Shown: positions 53,172 through 63,519, counted from the stretch's first letter. The stretch is DNA of 64,000 nt from Pantoea sp. AS-PWVM4 (GCF_000468095.1 NZ_ASZC01000004.1:223437-287436), one strand, 5' to 3'. Notes: a model not told the origin generated them from the sequence alone. Program-made: numbers and translations.

Positions 53172-54869
53172 ATGACATCCCCGCAGGAAATGTTGCGTCA
53201 ACTGAGTGACGTGGTAGGTGAAAAACAGCTGTTAACCCATTCTGATGATAAGGCCTGGTACACCAAAGGATTTCGCGTTGGGCGCGGTGAGGCACTGGCC
53301 GTGGTGCTCCCCCAGACGTTATTACAACTGTGGCAAACCCTTCAGGTATGCGTGGCGCACGACGCCATTATTCTGATGCAGGCATCAAACACCGGCGTAA
53401 CCGGCGGCTCGACGCCGGACGGCAACGATTACGATCGTGAGGTGGTGATTGTCAGCACCCGCCAGTTACAGGGCGTGCAGGTCATTGATGAGGCGCGTCA
53501 GGTGATTGCCTTCCCCGGCACCACCCTGACGGAGCTGGAACAAACATTGCAACCGCTGGGGCGTGAGCCGCACTCGGTCATTGGTTCGTCCTGTATTGGT
53601 GCGTCGGTGGTCGGCGGCATCTGCAACAACTCCGGTGGCTCGCTGATTCGCCGTGGTCCGGCGTTTACCGAAAAATCGTTATTTGCCCGCATTCATGATG
53701 ATGGTCGACTGGAGATGGTCAACCATCTCGGCATTGCGCTGGGTGACACGCCGGAAGCGATGCTGGAAAATCTCACCCGTCAGCAGTACCAAACCGGTGA
53801 CCAACCCGACTGGCAGGGAAAGATCTGGGCGGATGACTACGCTGACCGTCTGCGCGACGTCAGCGCCGACAGCCCCGCGCGCTTTAATGGCGATCTGCGT
53901 TATCTGCATGACAGTTCGGGTAGCGCAGGTAAAGTGGTGGTGTTTGCGGTGCGTCTTCCTACCTTCGAAGCCAGTGCTGGCAGCGACACCTTCTATATCG
54001 GCACCAACGATGAGCTGGTGCTGGTGGAACTGCGCCGCTATCTGCTGACGCGGATGAGTGAATTGCCGGTGCAGGCGGAGTATATCCACCGTAACGCCTT
54101 TGACCTCACCGTGCGTTACGCCAAACATATGTATCTGGCAATTCGCAAACTCGGCCCGCAGGCGATACCGCGCCTGATGGCCGGCAAAGCCAGGTGGGAT
54201 GTGCGCGTAAGCCACCTGAAATTTTTGCCACGCAATTTTGTTGATCGGGTGCTGCAATTCTTTAATCAGATCACTCCGCGCTTTGTCGCGCCACGCATCA
54301 TGGATTACCGCAGCGCGTATGAACATCATCTGATGATTAAGGTGGAGTCAGCGCAAACCGCTGAATTGCAGGGGTTACTGGCAGATTTTTTTGCCAACCA
54401 CAGCGGTGATTTCTTCCACTGCGATGCACGCGAAGCAGCAGATGCCTTCCTGGTGCGCTTTGGCGTGGGCGGCTGCACCATCTCCTACTGTGATGCGCTG
54501 GGCTACAACCCGAATGAGCGCCTGGTGGCGTTTGACGTGGCGTTGCGTCGTAATGATGATGCCTGGCGTTTAACGCTGCCAGATCACCTGGCAGCGCAGG
54601 TGCAGGTCGATTCCTGCTGCGGGCATTTCTTCTGCTACGTTAATCATCAGGATTATGTGCTGAAGGCGGGCGTGGATGCGAAGGCGTTTAAAGAGGCGGT
54701 GAAAGTCGTACTGGAGCAGCGTGGGGCGAAGTATCCGGCAGAACATAACGTCGGACATCTGTATCACGCATCCTGCGATCATGTGGCGCACTGGAAACAA
54801 CTCGATCCGACCAACAGTTGCAATCCGGGGATTGGCAAAACCAGTAAGAAGAAATTCTGGGCGGAGTAA
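53172..54869 (+). CDS. dld: Quinone-dependent D-lactate dehydrogenase
   Basis: 565 residues (E. coli Dld 571). The FAD-binding motif is QASNTGVTGGSTPDGNDYDREVVIVSTRQL near 73-102, with VIGSSCIGASVVGGICNNSGGSLIRRGPAFTE near 136-167. The C-terminal cap and membrane-binding region with KAKxx basic stretches follows, and SYCDALGYNPNERLVAFDVAL is conserved. It is a peripheral inner-membrane flavoenzyme oxidising D-lactate and feeding the quinone pool. Confidence 0.96.
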   Translation: MTSPQEMLRQLSDVVGEKQLLTHSDDKAWYTKGFRVGRGEALAVVLPQTLLQLWQTLQVCVAHDAIILMQASNTGVTGGSTPDGNDYDREVVIVSTRQLQGVQVIDEARQVIAFPGTTLTELEQTLQPLGREPHSVIGSSCIGASVVGGICNNSGGSLIRRGPAFTEKSLFARIHDDGRLEMVNHLGIALGDTPEAMLENLTRQQYQTGDQPDWQGKIWADDYADRLRDVSADSPARFNGDLRYLHDSSGSAGKVVVFAVRLPTFEASAGSDTFYIGTNDELVLVELRRYLLTRMSELPVQAEYIHRNAFDLTVRYAKHMYLAIRKLGPQAIPRLMAGKARWDVRVSHLKFLPRNFVDRVLQFFNQITPRFVAPRIMDYRSAYEHHLMIKVESAQTAELQGLLADFFANHSGDFFHCDAREAADAFLVRFGVGGCTISYCDALGYNPNERLVAFDVALRRNDDAWRLTLPDHLAAQVQVDSCCGHFFCYVNHQDYVLKAGVDAKAFKEAVKVVLEQRGAKYPAEHNVGHLYHASCDHVAHWKQLDPTNSCNPGIGKTSKKKFWAE

Positions 54870-54878
54870 TTCATGCCC

Positions 54879-54906
54879 GTGGCGGCGCAATATCCTGCGC
54901 CGCCAC
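54879..54906. repeat. Diverged REP palindrome after dld
   Basis: GTGGCGGCGCA/TGCGCCGCCAC forms a perfect 11-bp stem around ATATCC. It keeps the shape of the family while several bases change on both arms together. It could also serve as a dld 3' hairpin. Confidence 0.7.
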
Positions 54907-55060
54907 GCAAAAAGATTATGATTTAATTCTGATTAATTTCAGTAAGAAAACATCAAATCGGTACAGTAACCTGAAATTATTATAAATATAAATACATAGT
55001 GAAGGAAATGCAGCATAGTGGACAGTCAAGTATTGGTTATTGATTCCACCTGGGGGCTAA

Positions 55061-55900
55061 ATGAACTTAATTACAGCAAATTTCACGTCAAGCACGCCTT
55101 ACACGGAAAGCCATGATTACACTAAGGAAGAAACGGAAAAAATATATCCTCTTATCTACCAGAATATATCTGATATTGCTAACTCGCCCAACAGCGCTGT
55201 CTCCTTTGCTCATTCCGTTGATGCCACAAATCCTCCTCTGATAGCAAATAACATACTTCCCCATTGGTCTTTTACGCCCGGACGTATGTGGTTCCCGAAT
55301 AACTGGCTATTGCAGAGTTCCGACGCTTCGGTGATTCAACGAACTCAAGAAAAATTAATTTTCCAGCATAATAACGGCATACGAACACAACTGGATACAA
55401 CAGACGAATTAAAGATTGACATGGGTAATAAGGATTATTTCTTTTATCATCCGAAGAGAAATTCAACCCTGAATGGTGTTCAGATAGAACATAACGAAAT
55501 GTGTGTAATCTGCACAACCAAAGGGGCTTCAGCTATCTATTCTCCCGACAGAGTCGCCGTGTTACGGGATTTCTTTTTTAGCTATGACATGTTTCTGCTG
55601 CTGCATGGGGATCTTAGTCAGAAAACGGTGACAGAAATAGCCAACAGACTGATTCCCGGTCAGATCGATTCCAGCAACCCGCTCTATACCATGATTATGG
55701 ATTTGCGTGGCATCTGGCATGAGATCGACAAGAATGCTCCGGTCTATCAAGCACCTAAATCTATCAATGAGAAATCACATCCTGGTGAACTGCTTAAAAT
55801 GGAAGGGGATAATAAAATCTTTATCCGGGGTCGCGACCAACAATGGCATCAACTCAAAGTTGAGCTACCTGAGCTTGCGCCGTTTGGATTTATTGCTTAA
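55061..55900 (+). CDS. Low-GC orphan protein of unknown function
   Basis: 279 residues, markedly AT-rich compared with its neighbours, with AT-rich flanks (54910-55060). There is no signal peptide, membrane segment or motif I recognise. The central part has aromatic-rich stretches (HWSFTPGRMWFPNNWLLQSS, DYFFYHPKRNSTLNG) and the C-terminal segment is MEGDNKIFIRGRDQQWHQLKVELPEL. Composition and isolation suggest horizontal acquisition. A secreted-effector role is possible but unsupported. Confidence 0.7.
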   Translation: MNLITANFTSSTPYTESHDYTKEETEKIYPLIYQNISDIANSPNSAVSFAHSVDATNPPLIANNILPHWSFTPGRMWFPNNWLLQSSDASVIQRTQEKLIFQHNNGIRTQLDTTDELKIDMGNKDYFFYHPKRNSTLNGVQIEHNEMCVICTTKGASAIYSPDRVAVLRDFFFSYDMFLLLHGDLSQKTVTEIANRLIPGQIDSSNPLYTMIMDLRGIWHEIDKNAPVYQAPKSINEKSHPGELLKMEGDNKIFIRGRDQQWHQLKVELPELAPFGFIA

Positions 55901-55901
55901 T

Positions 55902-55933
55902 CCATAATGGCGCGATAAATCGCGCCATTATGG
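55902..55933. repeat. REP-derived 32-bp palindrome with swapped outer stem
   Basis: The core GGCGCGAT..ATCGCGCC is kept, but the outer arms are CCATAAT/ATTATGG instead of GTAGC/GCTAC. The full stem is 15 bp with a 2-nt loop. It separates two convergent genes. Confidence 0.8.
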
Positions 55934-55940
55934 ACCTTAA

Positions 55941-56525
55941 TTACTTCGCGTACGCTTCGGTCGAAATGGTGAGCGTCACATCGTCGCTCACCGCCGGAAC
56001 ATATTTATCCAGCTTGAAGTCAGAACGCTTGATGGTGCCGGTGGCATCAAAACCAATCGCCTGCTTCTTCACCATCGGATGCTCACCCTGCTGGTTCAGC
56101 GTGGCGTGCAGAGTAATCGGTTTGGTGATGCCTTTCAGGGTCAGATTCCCTTCTACATCAAACTTGTTATCGCCCTTCGCGACCACTTTGGTGCTGTGGA
56201 ACACCGCCGACGGATATTTCGCGGTGTCAAAATACTCTTTGCCGAGAAACTCTTTGGTCAGCGCCGGGACATGGCTATCGATCTGGGTGATCGGCAGCGT
56301 GACGTCAACGCGTGACTGCTCCGGGTGGTCCTTATCAAACACCAGCGTACCTTTGCTGTTCGGGATATCGGCGGTGGGATGGGAGAAACCGAAGTGGGTC
56401 CAGGTGACAATCACCGAGGTGTGTTCCGGGTTGAGATCGTAGTGCATGGCAGCCGCCTGTGACAGCGGAGCGTACAGGGTAGCGGCGGCCAGCAACGGCA
56501 GTGCGAAGCGAGTAACGTTTTTCAC
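55941..56525 (-). CDS. YceI family periplasmic lipid-binding protein
   Basis: 194 residues with a Sec signal peptide cleaved after SQA near 25. The lipocalin-like YceI barrel shows DLNPEHTSVIVTWTHFGFSHPTADIPNSKGTLVFD near 30-65 and a C-terminal FKLDKYVPAVSDDVTLTIS. Family members bind polyisoprenoid or fatty acids, and E. coli YceI is base-induced. Monocistronic. Confidence 0.95.
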   Translation of the reverse strand: MKNVTRFALPLLAAATLYAPLSQAAAMHYDLNPEHTSVIVTWTHFGFSHPTADIPNSKGTLVFDKDHPEQSRVDVTLPITQIDSHVPALTKEFLGKEYFDTAKYPSAVFHSTKVVAKGDNKFDVEGNLTLKGITKPITLHATLNQQGEHPMVKKQAIGFDATGTIKRSDFKLDKYVPAVSDDVTLTISTEAYAK

Positions 56526-56647
56526 GGGTGTTCCTTTTTGCTCAGAATATGCCTTGAGTGTCGGGCATTATGCCGCGCAGGAACAGTGAAGAGTTTTGGC
56601 TGAATTTTTCAAAAAAATTCAGCAATATCAATATGAAACAGTTACTT

Positions 56648-58966
56648 TCAGGGACAATTCAGCGTCTGACTTAACGCCACCAGAACTCGCCAGTGACGAC
56701 GACCGCGCAGCAAACGCTGATGGAGTTGTTGCAGCTGTGTCAGGCAAAGAGCATCAATGGCGTCGGACGATAATTCCGCCAGTCCCTGTTGCTGCCGCAA
56801 TGCCCGTAACGCCGCCGTCGCGTTATCCACGCTGGAAAGCGGGTTGCGCAATGTTGGCTGCAAGGCCGCGAGATCGACCTCAGCAACATCGAGGGCACGC
56901 AGGAAGCGTTTGCAATGACCGAGAAGCGTAGGCCAGGGGATATCAGGTGATTGCAACGCCAGCAGGATGCCATCCACATCCGCCACCCGCTGGTAGCGCG
57001 CCGACACCACATAACCAATTTGCTGTTCGACCCGCAGGCGCTGGAAAAAGCGTGGTTCATAAATCAGCGCCAGCATGCGCAACGCGGCCAGCGAGGCATC
57101 ATCGGCGGCGATCAATGGCATAAACAGCAGCAGCGCCTGGTCACGACCTGAGCACGGAATGGCGGTCACGCCTGCGGTTAATGATGGCTCAGCCGCCGCT
57201 GCGGCCAACGGCAGGTCACTCAGCACCCGCGCGATGTCCTCAGCCAACGCCATGTCGCTACCACTCCAGGCCGCCTGCCAGCCTGGCGCCGCTGATGTTG
57301 TCAGCAATTGGTGCGGCAACGCTGCTAACAACTGACGAATCACGATGCCATCAGCAGCATTCACCGGTTGAGGTTCAACCCCAATATGCAGCGCCTGCAC
57401 CGTCTGTTGCACCGCAGCCAACGCCGCGTCCCGCTCTTTCGGCAGATGCAGCGTCAGTTGCCAGCTCCCCTGCACCTGCTGCCAACTCCCACGCCCGCCG
57501 CTATGGCGTAACGCAGCGAGAATGGGACGCAGCAATTGCTGGCGCGCCCCGGCAAGCTCATCACTTAACGGCTGGTAAAATGCCGGACGCAACAGCAAGG
57601 TCTGCTGTGGCTGAACCGGCGTTACCCGCAGCATGGGGAATCTCTGGTCAGGCAACGCCCGCAGACTCGGCGGCTGCGCCAGTGGATAAAACCAACATGG
57701 CAGTGTCGAGGCCGACACCTTCGCCGGTGCGGGCCAGTCGGCAAGCGCGAGGTCGAATCCCTGGGTGTGGCGGGTTATCGCGTCAACCTGGACCTGGGTC
57801 AGCAATCGGCGTGGCTGGCATTGTTGCAGGAGCCGGAGCCAGTCACCAAAGTCGGCAGCAGTGCCCGGCGCAAAGCCGGTAGCACGGCCACGCAGTTGCT
57901 CCAGCGGTGTCAGTTGCCTGAAGTCTTCCTGCGCCAGCCGCTGATAATGGTGACGTTGTGAGGTTCCGGTGTGCATCAGGTCGCTGAGGTGTTGCCGGAA
58001 CTGCGCTTCGATGCACAGAGCCTGGCGCGTGCTAAGGGTGCGCGCCGTAAATTTCAGCGCCAGCCAACTGTGTTGGCTATCACGCCATAACCATTGCAGG
58101 CTGATATTTTCGCACAACCCGGCGGCCCGCAGTTGTGCCAGCAAACTGCCGGAAGCCTCATCGAGCCAGAACTGACGGCATAAGGTGACATTGTCACGTA
58201 GCGTATCGGCGCTGTCCGGCAAGATAAAAGTCAGCCAGAAGGCTTCTTCGCCCGCCAGTTGGATCTGCCGGTGCGAGATGCCGCCTGATGGGGACGGCAA
58301 CGCGATGACCGGTGCGGTGCCCGGCCTGAGTTGCTGACCATAGCGTTGCGCCAGTTGTTCCAGCTCCGCCAGGGATTGTGGGCCTTGCAGCCACAACGTC
58401 ATGCTCTCCGCCACATAATGCTGCTGATGAAACGCGCGTAACGCCTGCTGCAAGTCTGTGACGTTGTCACCGAAAACCACCTGACTGCCGACACGAAAAC
58501 GCCGTAACCGCGCAGGGGCATCAGGCATATCCAGCAACGCCGCCTCGCTCAATGTGGCCGCGTGGCGTTGCAGCAAACGATACTCCGCGTCAATGACGGC
58601 ACTTTCCTGGCGGATGGCCTCCTCAGTCAGACGCGGAGCCGCGAGCATATCCAGCAGACGCGCGACGCCTGCCTCCAACGCCCTGGCCGGAACCTGAAAG
58701 AAAAATGCGCTGTCGCTGAGTTGGGTAGTCGCGTTGACCTGGCCGCCCTGTTGCTGCACCCACGGCATCAGGCGCTGGTCATCAGCGATGCCTGTGCTAC
58801 CGCAAAACACCAGATGTTCCAGCAAATGCGCCAGCCCTGGCCAGCGATCCGGCTCATGCAGGCTGCCCGCCGTCACCTGCACCAACGCGGCAGCATCGTG
58901 CGCATCAGGTTGCTGGTGGAGGTGACAGCGCAGGCCATTCGCCAGTGTCAGGCTGCGCGTAGTCAT
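56648..58966 (-). CDS. pqqF: PqqF, M16-family peptidase of PQQ biosynthesis
   Basis: 772 residues (Klebsiella PqqF 761). The inverted zinc motif HLLEHLVF gives HxxEH near 48-52, with the distal Glu near 125 in EAEYRLL-type sequence (IDAEYRLLQRH). The N-terminal active and C-terminal inactive M16 halves follow. It releases the crosslinked Glu-Tyr from PqqA in the PQQ pathway. The start overlaps the pqqE stop (ATGA). Last gene of the operon. Confidence 0.95.
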   Translation of the reverse strand: MTTRSLTLANGLRCHLHQQPDAHDAAALVQVTAGSLHEPDRWPGLAHLLEHLVFCGSTGIADDQRLMPWVQQQGGQVNATTQLSDSAFFFQVPARALEAGVARLLDMLAAPRLTEEAIRQESAVIDAEYRLLQRHAATLSEAALLDMPDAPARLRRFRVGSQVVFGDNVTDLQQALRAFHQQHYVAESMTLWLQGPQSLAELEQLAQRYGQQLRPGTAPVIALPSPSGGISHRQIQLAGEEAFWLTFILPDSADTLRDNVTLCRQFWLDEASGSLLAQLRAAGLCENISLQWLWRDSQHSWLALKFTARTLSTRQALCIEAQFRQHLSDLMHTGTSQRHHYQRLAQEDFRQLTPLEQLRGRATGFAPGTAADFGDWLRLLQQCQPRRLLTQVQVDAITRHTQGFDLALADWPAPAKVSASTLPCWFYPLAQPPSLRALPDQRFPMLRVTPVQPQQTLLLRPAFYQPLSDELAGARQQLLRPILAALRHSGGRGSWQQVQGSWQLTLHLPKERDAALAAVQQTVQALHIGVEPQPVNAADGIVIRQLLAALPHQLLTTSAAPGWQAAWSGSDMALAEDIARVLSDLPLAAAAAEPSLTAGVTAIPCSGRDQALLLFMPLIAADDASLAALRMLALIYEPRFFQRLRVEQQIGYVVSARYQRVADVDGILLALQSPDIPWPTLLGHCKRFLRALDVAEVDLAALQPTLRNPLSSVDNATAALRALRQQQGLAELSSDAIDALCLTQLQQLHQRLLRGRRHWRVLVALSQTLNCP

Positions 58967-60108
58967 CAGAGAATGCGCTGCTTGTAGATCAGCTGCGAGT
59001 TGGCGCGATTACGGAATTGCAGTTGTGCGATTTTGATATCGCTACAGCTGGCTTCACGCCGGGCTTCGAGGATTTTGTCGTGGTGTGGCGATTTGCTGCA
59101 TACCGGGTCGGTGTTGTCAGCATTGCCGGTCAGCATATAGGCCTGGCAACGACAGCCGCCGAAGTCCTTCTCTTTTTCGTCACAGGAACGGCACGGCTCC
59201 GGCATCCAGTCATAACCCCGGTAACGGTTAAAACCGAATGAGTTATACCAGATGTCGTCCAGACTCTGCTCCAGCACCGACGGGAACTCAACCGGTAACT
59301 GGCGGGCGCTGTGGCACGGCAATGCCGTACCTTCCGGCGTGACGCTGAGGAAGATCGATCCCCAGCCGCCCATGCAGGGCTTCGGACGTTCTTCGTAATA
59401 ATCCGGCGTGACGAACAACAGGTTGGTCAGGTTGCCGCTGGCTTCCATGCGCTGGCGATACTCGGCCACCACTGCTTCGGCACGGGCGATTTGCTCGCGC
59501 GTCGGTAACAATCCCTGACGATTGATATGCGCCCAGCCGTAAAACTGGCAGGTTGCCAGTTCGACATCATCGGCTTCCAGCTCGATACACAGGTCGATAA
59601 TTTTGTCGATCTGGTCGATGTTATGGCGATGCAACACGAAGTTCAGCACCATCGGATAACCGTGTGCTTTCACCGCTTTCGCCATCTCCAGCTTCTGCTG
59701 GAAGGCTTTTTTCGATCCGGCCAGCGCGGCGTTCAGCGTTTCGTCACTCGCCTGAAAGCTGATCTGAATATGGTCCAGTCCGGCATCGGCAAACGCATCC
59801 AGTTTGTTTTGCGTCAGGCCAATGCCTGAAGTGATCAGGTTGGTGTAGAAACCGAGATCGCGCGCCGCCTTGATCAGTTCCGGTAAATCTTTACGCGTCA
59901 GCGGTTCACCGCCGGAAAAACCGAGCTGCACGCTACCCATCGCGCGTGCCTGACGGAACACCTCAATCCACTGTTCGGTGGTCAGCTCTTTTTCCTGCTG
60001 GGCAAAATCGAGCGGGTTCGAGCAGTACGGACACTGCAACGGGCAGCGGTAAGTCAGCTCGGCCAGCAGCCACAGCGGCGGCGTCACGCCGTTTTTATTC
60101 GGGTTCAC
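58966..60108 (-). CDS. pqqE: PqqE, radical SAM PqqA crosslinking enzyme
   Basis: 380 residues from a GTG at 60108, matching the length of Klebsiella PqqE and overlapping pqqD by 14 bp. A longer frame from a TTG also exists. The radical-SAM CxxxCxxC lies in [15 protein letters not shown] near 20-32. SPASM-domain cysteines lie in [29 protein letters not shown] and PVCSKSPHH near 260-350. It forms the carbon-carbon bond between Glu and Tyr of PqqA. Confidence 0.96.
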   Translation of the reverse strand: MNPNKNGVTPPLWLLAELTYRCPLQCPYCSNPLDFAQQEKELTTEQWIEVFRQARAMGSVQLGFSGGEPLTRKDLPELIKAARDLGFYTNLITSGIGLTQNKLDAFADAGLDHIQISFQASDETLNAALAGSKKAFQQKLEMAKAVKAHGYPMVLNFVLHRHNIDQIDKIIDLCIELEADDVELATCQFYGWAHINRQGLLPTREQIARAEAVVAEYRQRMEASGNLTNLLFVTPDYYEERPKPCMGGWGSIFLSVTPEGTALPCHSARQLPVEFPSVLEQSLDDIWYNSFGFNRYRGYDWMPEPCRSCDEKEKDFGGCRCQAYMLTGNADNTDPVCSKSPHHDKILEARREASCSDIKIAQLQFRNRANSQLIYKQRIL

Positions 60109-60373
60109 GACACTGGATCCATTTCTGTTCAATAGCGGACTGCAAAAATGCTTTTACGTCTTCATCCACACCACCCGCATCCGGGAAGCGCGCATTCAGC
60201 GTCGCGATAATCGCGGCGACATCCTGTTTGCCGGTCACCAGTTCGAGGATGGCGGTAGCGGTTTCATTCAGCTTCGCCATGCCTTCCGGGTAGAGCACAA
60301 CGTGGCTCTCCTGCGCCGGTTCCCATTGCAGTCGATAGCCACGGCGGAACGCGGGGATCAGGTTATCTTTCAT
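60095..60373 (-). CDS. pqqD: PqqD, PqqA-binding chaperone
   Basis: 92 residues, usual length. It starts [35 protein letters not shown] and contains [26 protein letters not shown], the winged-helix RiPP recognition element that presents PqqA to PqqE. It lies 4 bp after pqqC and overlaps pqqE. Confidence 0.96.
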   Translation of the reverse strand: MKDNLIPAFRRGYRLQWEPAQESHVVLYPEGMAKLNETATAILELVTGKQDVAAIIATLNARFPDAGGVDEDVKAFLQSAIEQKWIQCREPE

Positions 60374-60377
60374 CTGT

Positions 60378-61133
60378 TTATACCAGTCGGGTGGTGTGCC
60401 AGGCCGCCTTGTCGGTGACCGTGTGGTAAGGGGGACGTTCTAATGCGTAAGCCATCGTCATGGCATCAAGCATGGTCCACAGGATGTCGAGCTTGAATTG
60501 CAGGATTTCCAGCATACGGTTCTGCTGTTCCGCCGTGGTGAAGATCTCCAGCGCCAGCGCCAGCCCGTGCTCAACATCGCGGTTCGCCTGGCTCAGACGG
60601 CTGCGGAAGTAGAAATAACCTTCCTCTTTGATCCACGGATAGTGCTGCGGCCAGCTATCGAGACGTGACTGATGGATCTGCGGCGCGAACAATTCGGTCA
60701 GCGAGCTACAGGCCGCCTCCTGCCAGTTGGCGCGACGGGCAAAGTTCACGTAGGCGTCAACCGCAAAGCGCACGCCCGGCAGCACATGCTGCTCAGACAG
60801 CAGTTCTTCACGCGTCAGCCCTACCGCTTCACCCAGCTGCAACCAGGCCTCGATACCGCCCTCGTGTCCGTTGCTACCATCGTGGTCGAGAATACGCTGT
60901 ACCCATTTGCGGCGCGTTGCCGGATCCGGGCAGTTCGCCATGATCGCCGCATCTTTCAACGGGATGTTGGTCTGGTAGTAGAAACGGTTGGCAACCCAGC
61001 CCTTGATCTGCTCCGGTGTCGCCGCGCCATTATGCATGGCGATGTGGTACGGGTGATGGATATGGTAGTAGGCACCTTTGGCGCGCAGTGCCTGTTCAAA
61101 GGCGGCTGGCGTCAGGGCTTCAGTAATGATCAC
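60378..61133 (-). CDS. pqqC: PqqC, pyrroloquinoline-quinone synthase
   Basis: 251 residues, identical to the Klebsiella length. Active-site His and Tyr residues lie in [15 protein letters not shown] near 22-36 and in the [23 protein letters not shown] block near 84-106. It catalyses the final ring closure and eight-electron oxidation to PQQ without metal or cofactor. It overlaps pqqB by 4 bp. Confidence 0.97.
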   Translation of the reverse strand: MIITEALTPAAFEQALRAKGAYYHIHHPYHIAMHNGAATPEQIKGWVANRFYYQTNIPLKDAAIMANCPDPATRRKWVQRILDHDGSNGHEGGIEAWLQLGEAVGLTREELLSEQHVLPGVRFAVDAYVNFARRANWQEAACSSLTELFAPQIHQSRLDSWPQHYPWIKEEGYFYFRSRLSQANRDVEHGLALALEIFTTAEQQNRMLEILQFKLDILWTMLDAMTMAYALERPPYHTVTDKAAWHTTRLV

Positions 61134-62056
61134 GATGAAGACTCCTGCAAATGGATCGCCATCCCATCCCAGCTCACTTCAATGCCCTGCTGCGTCAGGT
61201 ACTGACGCTGTGGTGATTGCTCGTTGAGGATCGGATTGGTGTTATTAATATGAATCAAAATTTTGCGTTTCGCCGGTAAGGACGCCAGCAACGCCATCAG
61301 ACCTTGTTCTTCAGCCAGCGCTAAATGGCCCATCGCTTTGCCGGTATTTTTACCAACGCCGGTGGTCAGCAGCTCATCATCCTGCCAGACGGTACCGTCT
61401 ATCAGCAGGCAATCGGCCTTTTGCAGCCACGGCATGATCACCGCATCCGGCTCACCCAGGCCTGGCGCATACAGCAAGGTTTGGCCATTGGCGCGGTTTG
61501 TAATAAACAACGCCACGTTATGTCCGGGCAGTGGACGATCGCGGAACGGCGAGTACGGCGGCGCGTTGCTGAGAATCGGGATGGCGGTGAACTCAAGATT
61601 GCGACAAACATCGACACTGAAAGGCTCCAGCGGCGTCAACACATGATGCTGCAAACCGCCATTCCAGTGTTGCAACATGGTGAAAATCGGGAAGCCGCTG
61701 GTCAGGTCAGCATGGACTTCCGGGGTGCACCAGACCTGATGCGGGCAGCCTTCGCGCAGGCTTAATAAGCCGGTGGTGTGGTCGATCTGGCTGTCGGTAA
61801 GAATGATGCTGCCAATCGCGGTACCGCGCAGCACGCCCTTTTTATTGAGTTCTGGCGTGTGGGCAATTTGCTGGCTGATATCAGGTGAGGCATTACACAG
61901 CACCCAATCTTCACCGTTATCGCTGACAATAATCGAAGATTGCGTCCGTGCCTGCGCCTGGATGGTGCCGTTACGCAAGCCGCTACAATTGGCGCAGTTA
62001 CAGTTCCACTGCGGAAAACCACCGCCCGCCGCTGAACCGAGAACTTTAATAAACAT
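61130..62056 (-). CDS. pqqB: PqqB, metallo-beta-lactamase-fold hydroxylase
   Basis: 308 residues. It starts [30 protein letters not shown], with the family's cysteine cluster. [18 protein letters not shown] near 87-104 carries the metal-site D-x-D-H-like motif. It is proposed to hydroxylate the tyrosine of the crosslinked dipeptide. Confidence 0.97.
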   Translation of the reverse strand: MFIKVLGSAAGGGFPQWNCNCANCSGLRNGTIQAQARTQSSIIVSDNGEDWVLCNASPDISQQIAHTPELNKKGVLRGTAIGSIILTDSQIDHTTGLLSLREGCPHQVWCTPEVHADLTSGFPIFTMLQHWNGGLQHHVLTPLEPFSVDVCRNLEFTAIPILSNAPPYSPFRDRPLPGHNVALFITNRANGQTLLYAPGLGEPDAVIMPWLQKADCLLIDGTVWQDDELLTTGVGKNTGKAMGHLALAEEQGLMALLASLPAKRKILIHINNTNPILNEQSPQRQYLTQQGIEVSWDGMAIHLQESSS

Positions 62057-62084
62057 GAGAAATGACCGGAGAAAGAAAACAAAA

Positions 62085-62105
62085 TGCCCGCGCGATTGGC
62101 GGGCA
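62085..62105 (-). terminator. Intercistronic hairpin between pqqA and pqqB (attenuator)
   Basis: A seven-base-pair stem TGCCCGC/GCGGGCA with a 7-nt loop, followed on the minus strand by TTTTGTTTTC. A leaky terminator here would give excess pqqA transcript, which fits the need for abundant peptide precursor. Confidence 0.65.
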
Positions 62106-62111
62106 GAAGTC

Positions 62112-62183
62112 TTAGCGGTTGGAGATGTACAGAGTCACTTCCAGGCCCAGACGCAGGTCAACAAATTCAGGTTTTTTCCACAT
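62112..62183 (-). CDS. pqqA: PqqA, PQQ precursor peptide
   Basis: 23 residues. Glu15 and Tyr19 in the conserved E-V-T-L-Y segment are the residues crosslinked into PQQ. RBS GAGGAAG lies 6 nt before the ATG. A GCAGAG/CTCTGC hairpin lies in the leader at 62211-62226. First gene of pqqABCDEF. Confidence 0.96.
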   Translation of the reverse strand: MWKKPEFVDLRLGLEVTLYISNR

Positions 62184-62334
62184 AATATTCTTCCTCTAAA
62201 GTCTCTTTACGCAGAGCATTCTCTGCATGGAATGTTTGCACCGAGAAACGTGATCCCGATCGCAATACACATCGCGGGCTGATGTTGCGCCAATGTGACG
62301 AACAGATCAACCCTGTTTCGGTAAGGGAATTGTG

Positions 62335-63360
62335 TTATTCCCGCCAAATCTGTTTCAGCACCCGCTGCCAGTTACCCCAGGCAAGCTGCTCCAGTAACGG
62401 CTGATCATAGCCAATCTCGCGCAATAGCGTGAAGATCCGGGGTAGCCCTGACACATCTTTTAAGGCGTCCGGCGTGCTGATGCCGTCAAAATCGGAGCCA
62501 AAGCCCACATGATCACTCCCCATTATCTCAATTAAGTGATCAATATGTTTACCAATTTCGATCAGCGGCGTATCACTGTCGCGTTTGCCATCGGGGCGTA
62601 AGAAGGCGTTACCAAAATTCACACCCACGATACCGCCGCTGTCGCGGATAGCCCGTAATTGCGCATCGGTGAGGTTACGCGGCTGTGGGCACAGGGCATG
62701 CGCGTTGGAATGGGTGGCGACCAGCGGCGCGGTGGATAAGCGTGCGGTATCCCAGAATGCCTTTTCGTTCATGTGTGAAACATCAATCAGCATACGATGC
62801 CGATTGGCGGCGACAATCAGCGCCTCCCCGGCGAAGGTTAAACCGGGGCCGCTGTCCGGGGAACCGGGAAAATTACCGGTGACGCCCGCGCCGAAACGAT
62901 TGGGCAGATTCCAGAACGGTCCGATACTGCGTACCCCCGCCTGATAAAACGCTGTCAACGCGTCCCCCTCACCATCAAAACCATCCGCGCCCTCGATATG
63001 CGCCACCATCGCCAGCACACCCTCAGCCCGACAGGCCGCGATATCCGCCGTGTTCAGACACAGGCGGGCACGCCCCTGTGATTCGGCCACCAGGGTTTTC
63101 AGGATGGCGAGTTGCTGCCACAGAATCTCCAGTGGCGCCACGCGCTCCTGTGCACGCTGCGGGGCAACCTGCTCGATATAACGTTGCGGTGGCACAAATA
63201 ACGCAAACAGGCCACCCGCAAAACCGCCCTGCTGCATCCGCGGGTAATCAAGGTGACCGTTTGCAATGCCGGAGAAAAACACTTCAGCGGGATTATCACG
63301 ATGATGCAGCCACAGGTTCAGCAGCAGATCGTTATGACCATCAAATGTGGGAAGTGACAT
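62335..63360 (-). CDS. Membrane dipeptidase (peptidase family M19)
   Basis: 341 residues from ATG 63360 (an in-frame ATG 24 bp upstream is possible; neither has a clear RBS). Zinc motif DGHNDLLLNLW near 6-16 gives HxD. VAHIEGADGFDG carries Glu near 121, with SHMNEKAFWDTARL and ATHSNAHAL near 200-225. It cleaves dipeptides. This gene is commonly found next to pqqA in Pantoea/Rahnella-type pqq loci and may process pathway peptides, though that role is unproven. Confidence 0.93.
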   Translation of the reverse strand: MSLPTFDGHNDLLLNLWLHHRDNPAEVFFSGIANGHLDYPRMQQGGFAGGLFALFVPPQRYIEQVAPQRAQERVAPLEILWQQLAILKTLVAESQGRARLCLNTADIAACRAEGVLAMVAHIEGADGFDGEGDALTAFYQAGVRSIGPFWNLPNRFGAGVTGNFPGSPDSGPGLTFAGEALIVAANRHRMLIDVSHMNEKAFWDTARLSTAPLVATHSNAHALCPQPRNLTDAQLRAIRDSGGIVGVNFGNAFLRPDGKRDSDTPLIEIGKHIDHLIEIMGSDHVGFGSDFDGISTPDALKDVSGLPRIFTLLREIGYDQPLLEQLAWGNWQRVLKQIWRE

Positions 63361-63481
63361 AAGCGAGGAAAAAGAAGAAAACATGCGGCTATGCTACGCG
63401 CACGCCTGCTGCTGAGCAATGCAACGCGAGAAGGACTTTTCTGCCGCAGCCGCCGGCAAGCCGATGATGGCGCATAATGTT

Positions 63482-63503
63482 GCGCGATAAATCGCGCCGC
63501 TAC
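63482..63503. repeat. REP element (single, inverted) before the array
   Basis: GCGCGATAAATCGCGCCGCTAC, standard family member 17 bp before the first degenerate array unit. Confidence 0.85.
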
Positions 63504-63519
63504 CGTTGGGTAATGGGTT

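Noticed and set aside
56597..56622. AT-rich hairpin GCTGAATTTTT/AAAATTCAGC after pqqF as a terminator
   Set aside because: The stem is weak and has no T-tract on the pqqF strand, so I did not list it as a feature.
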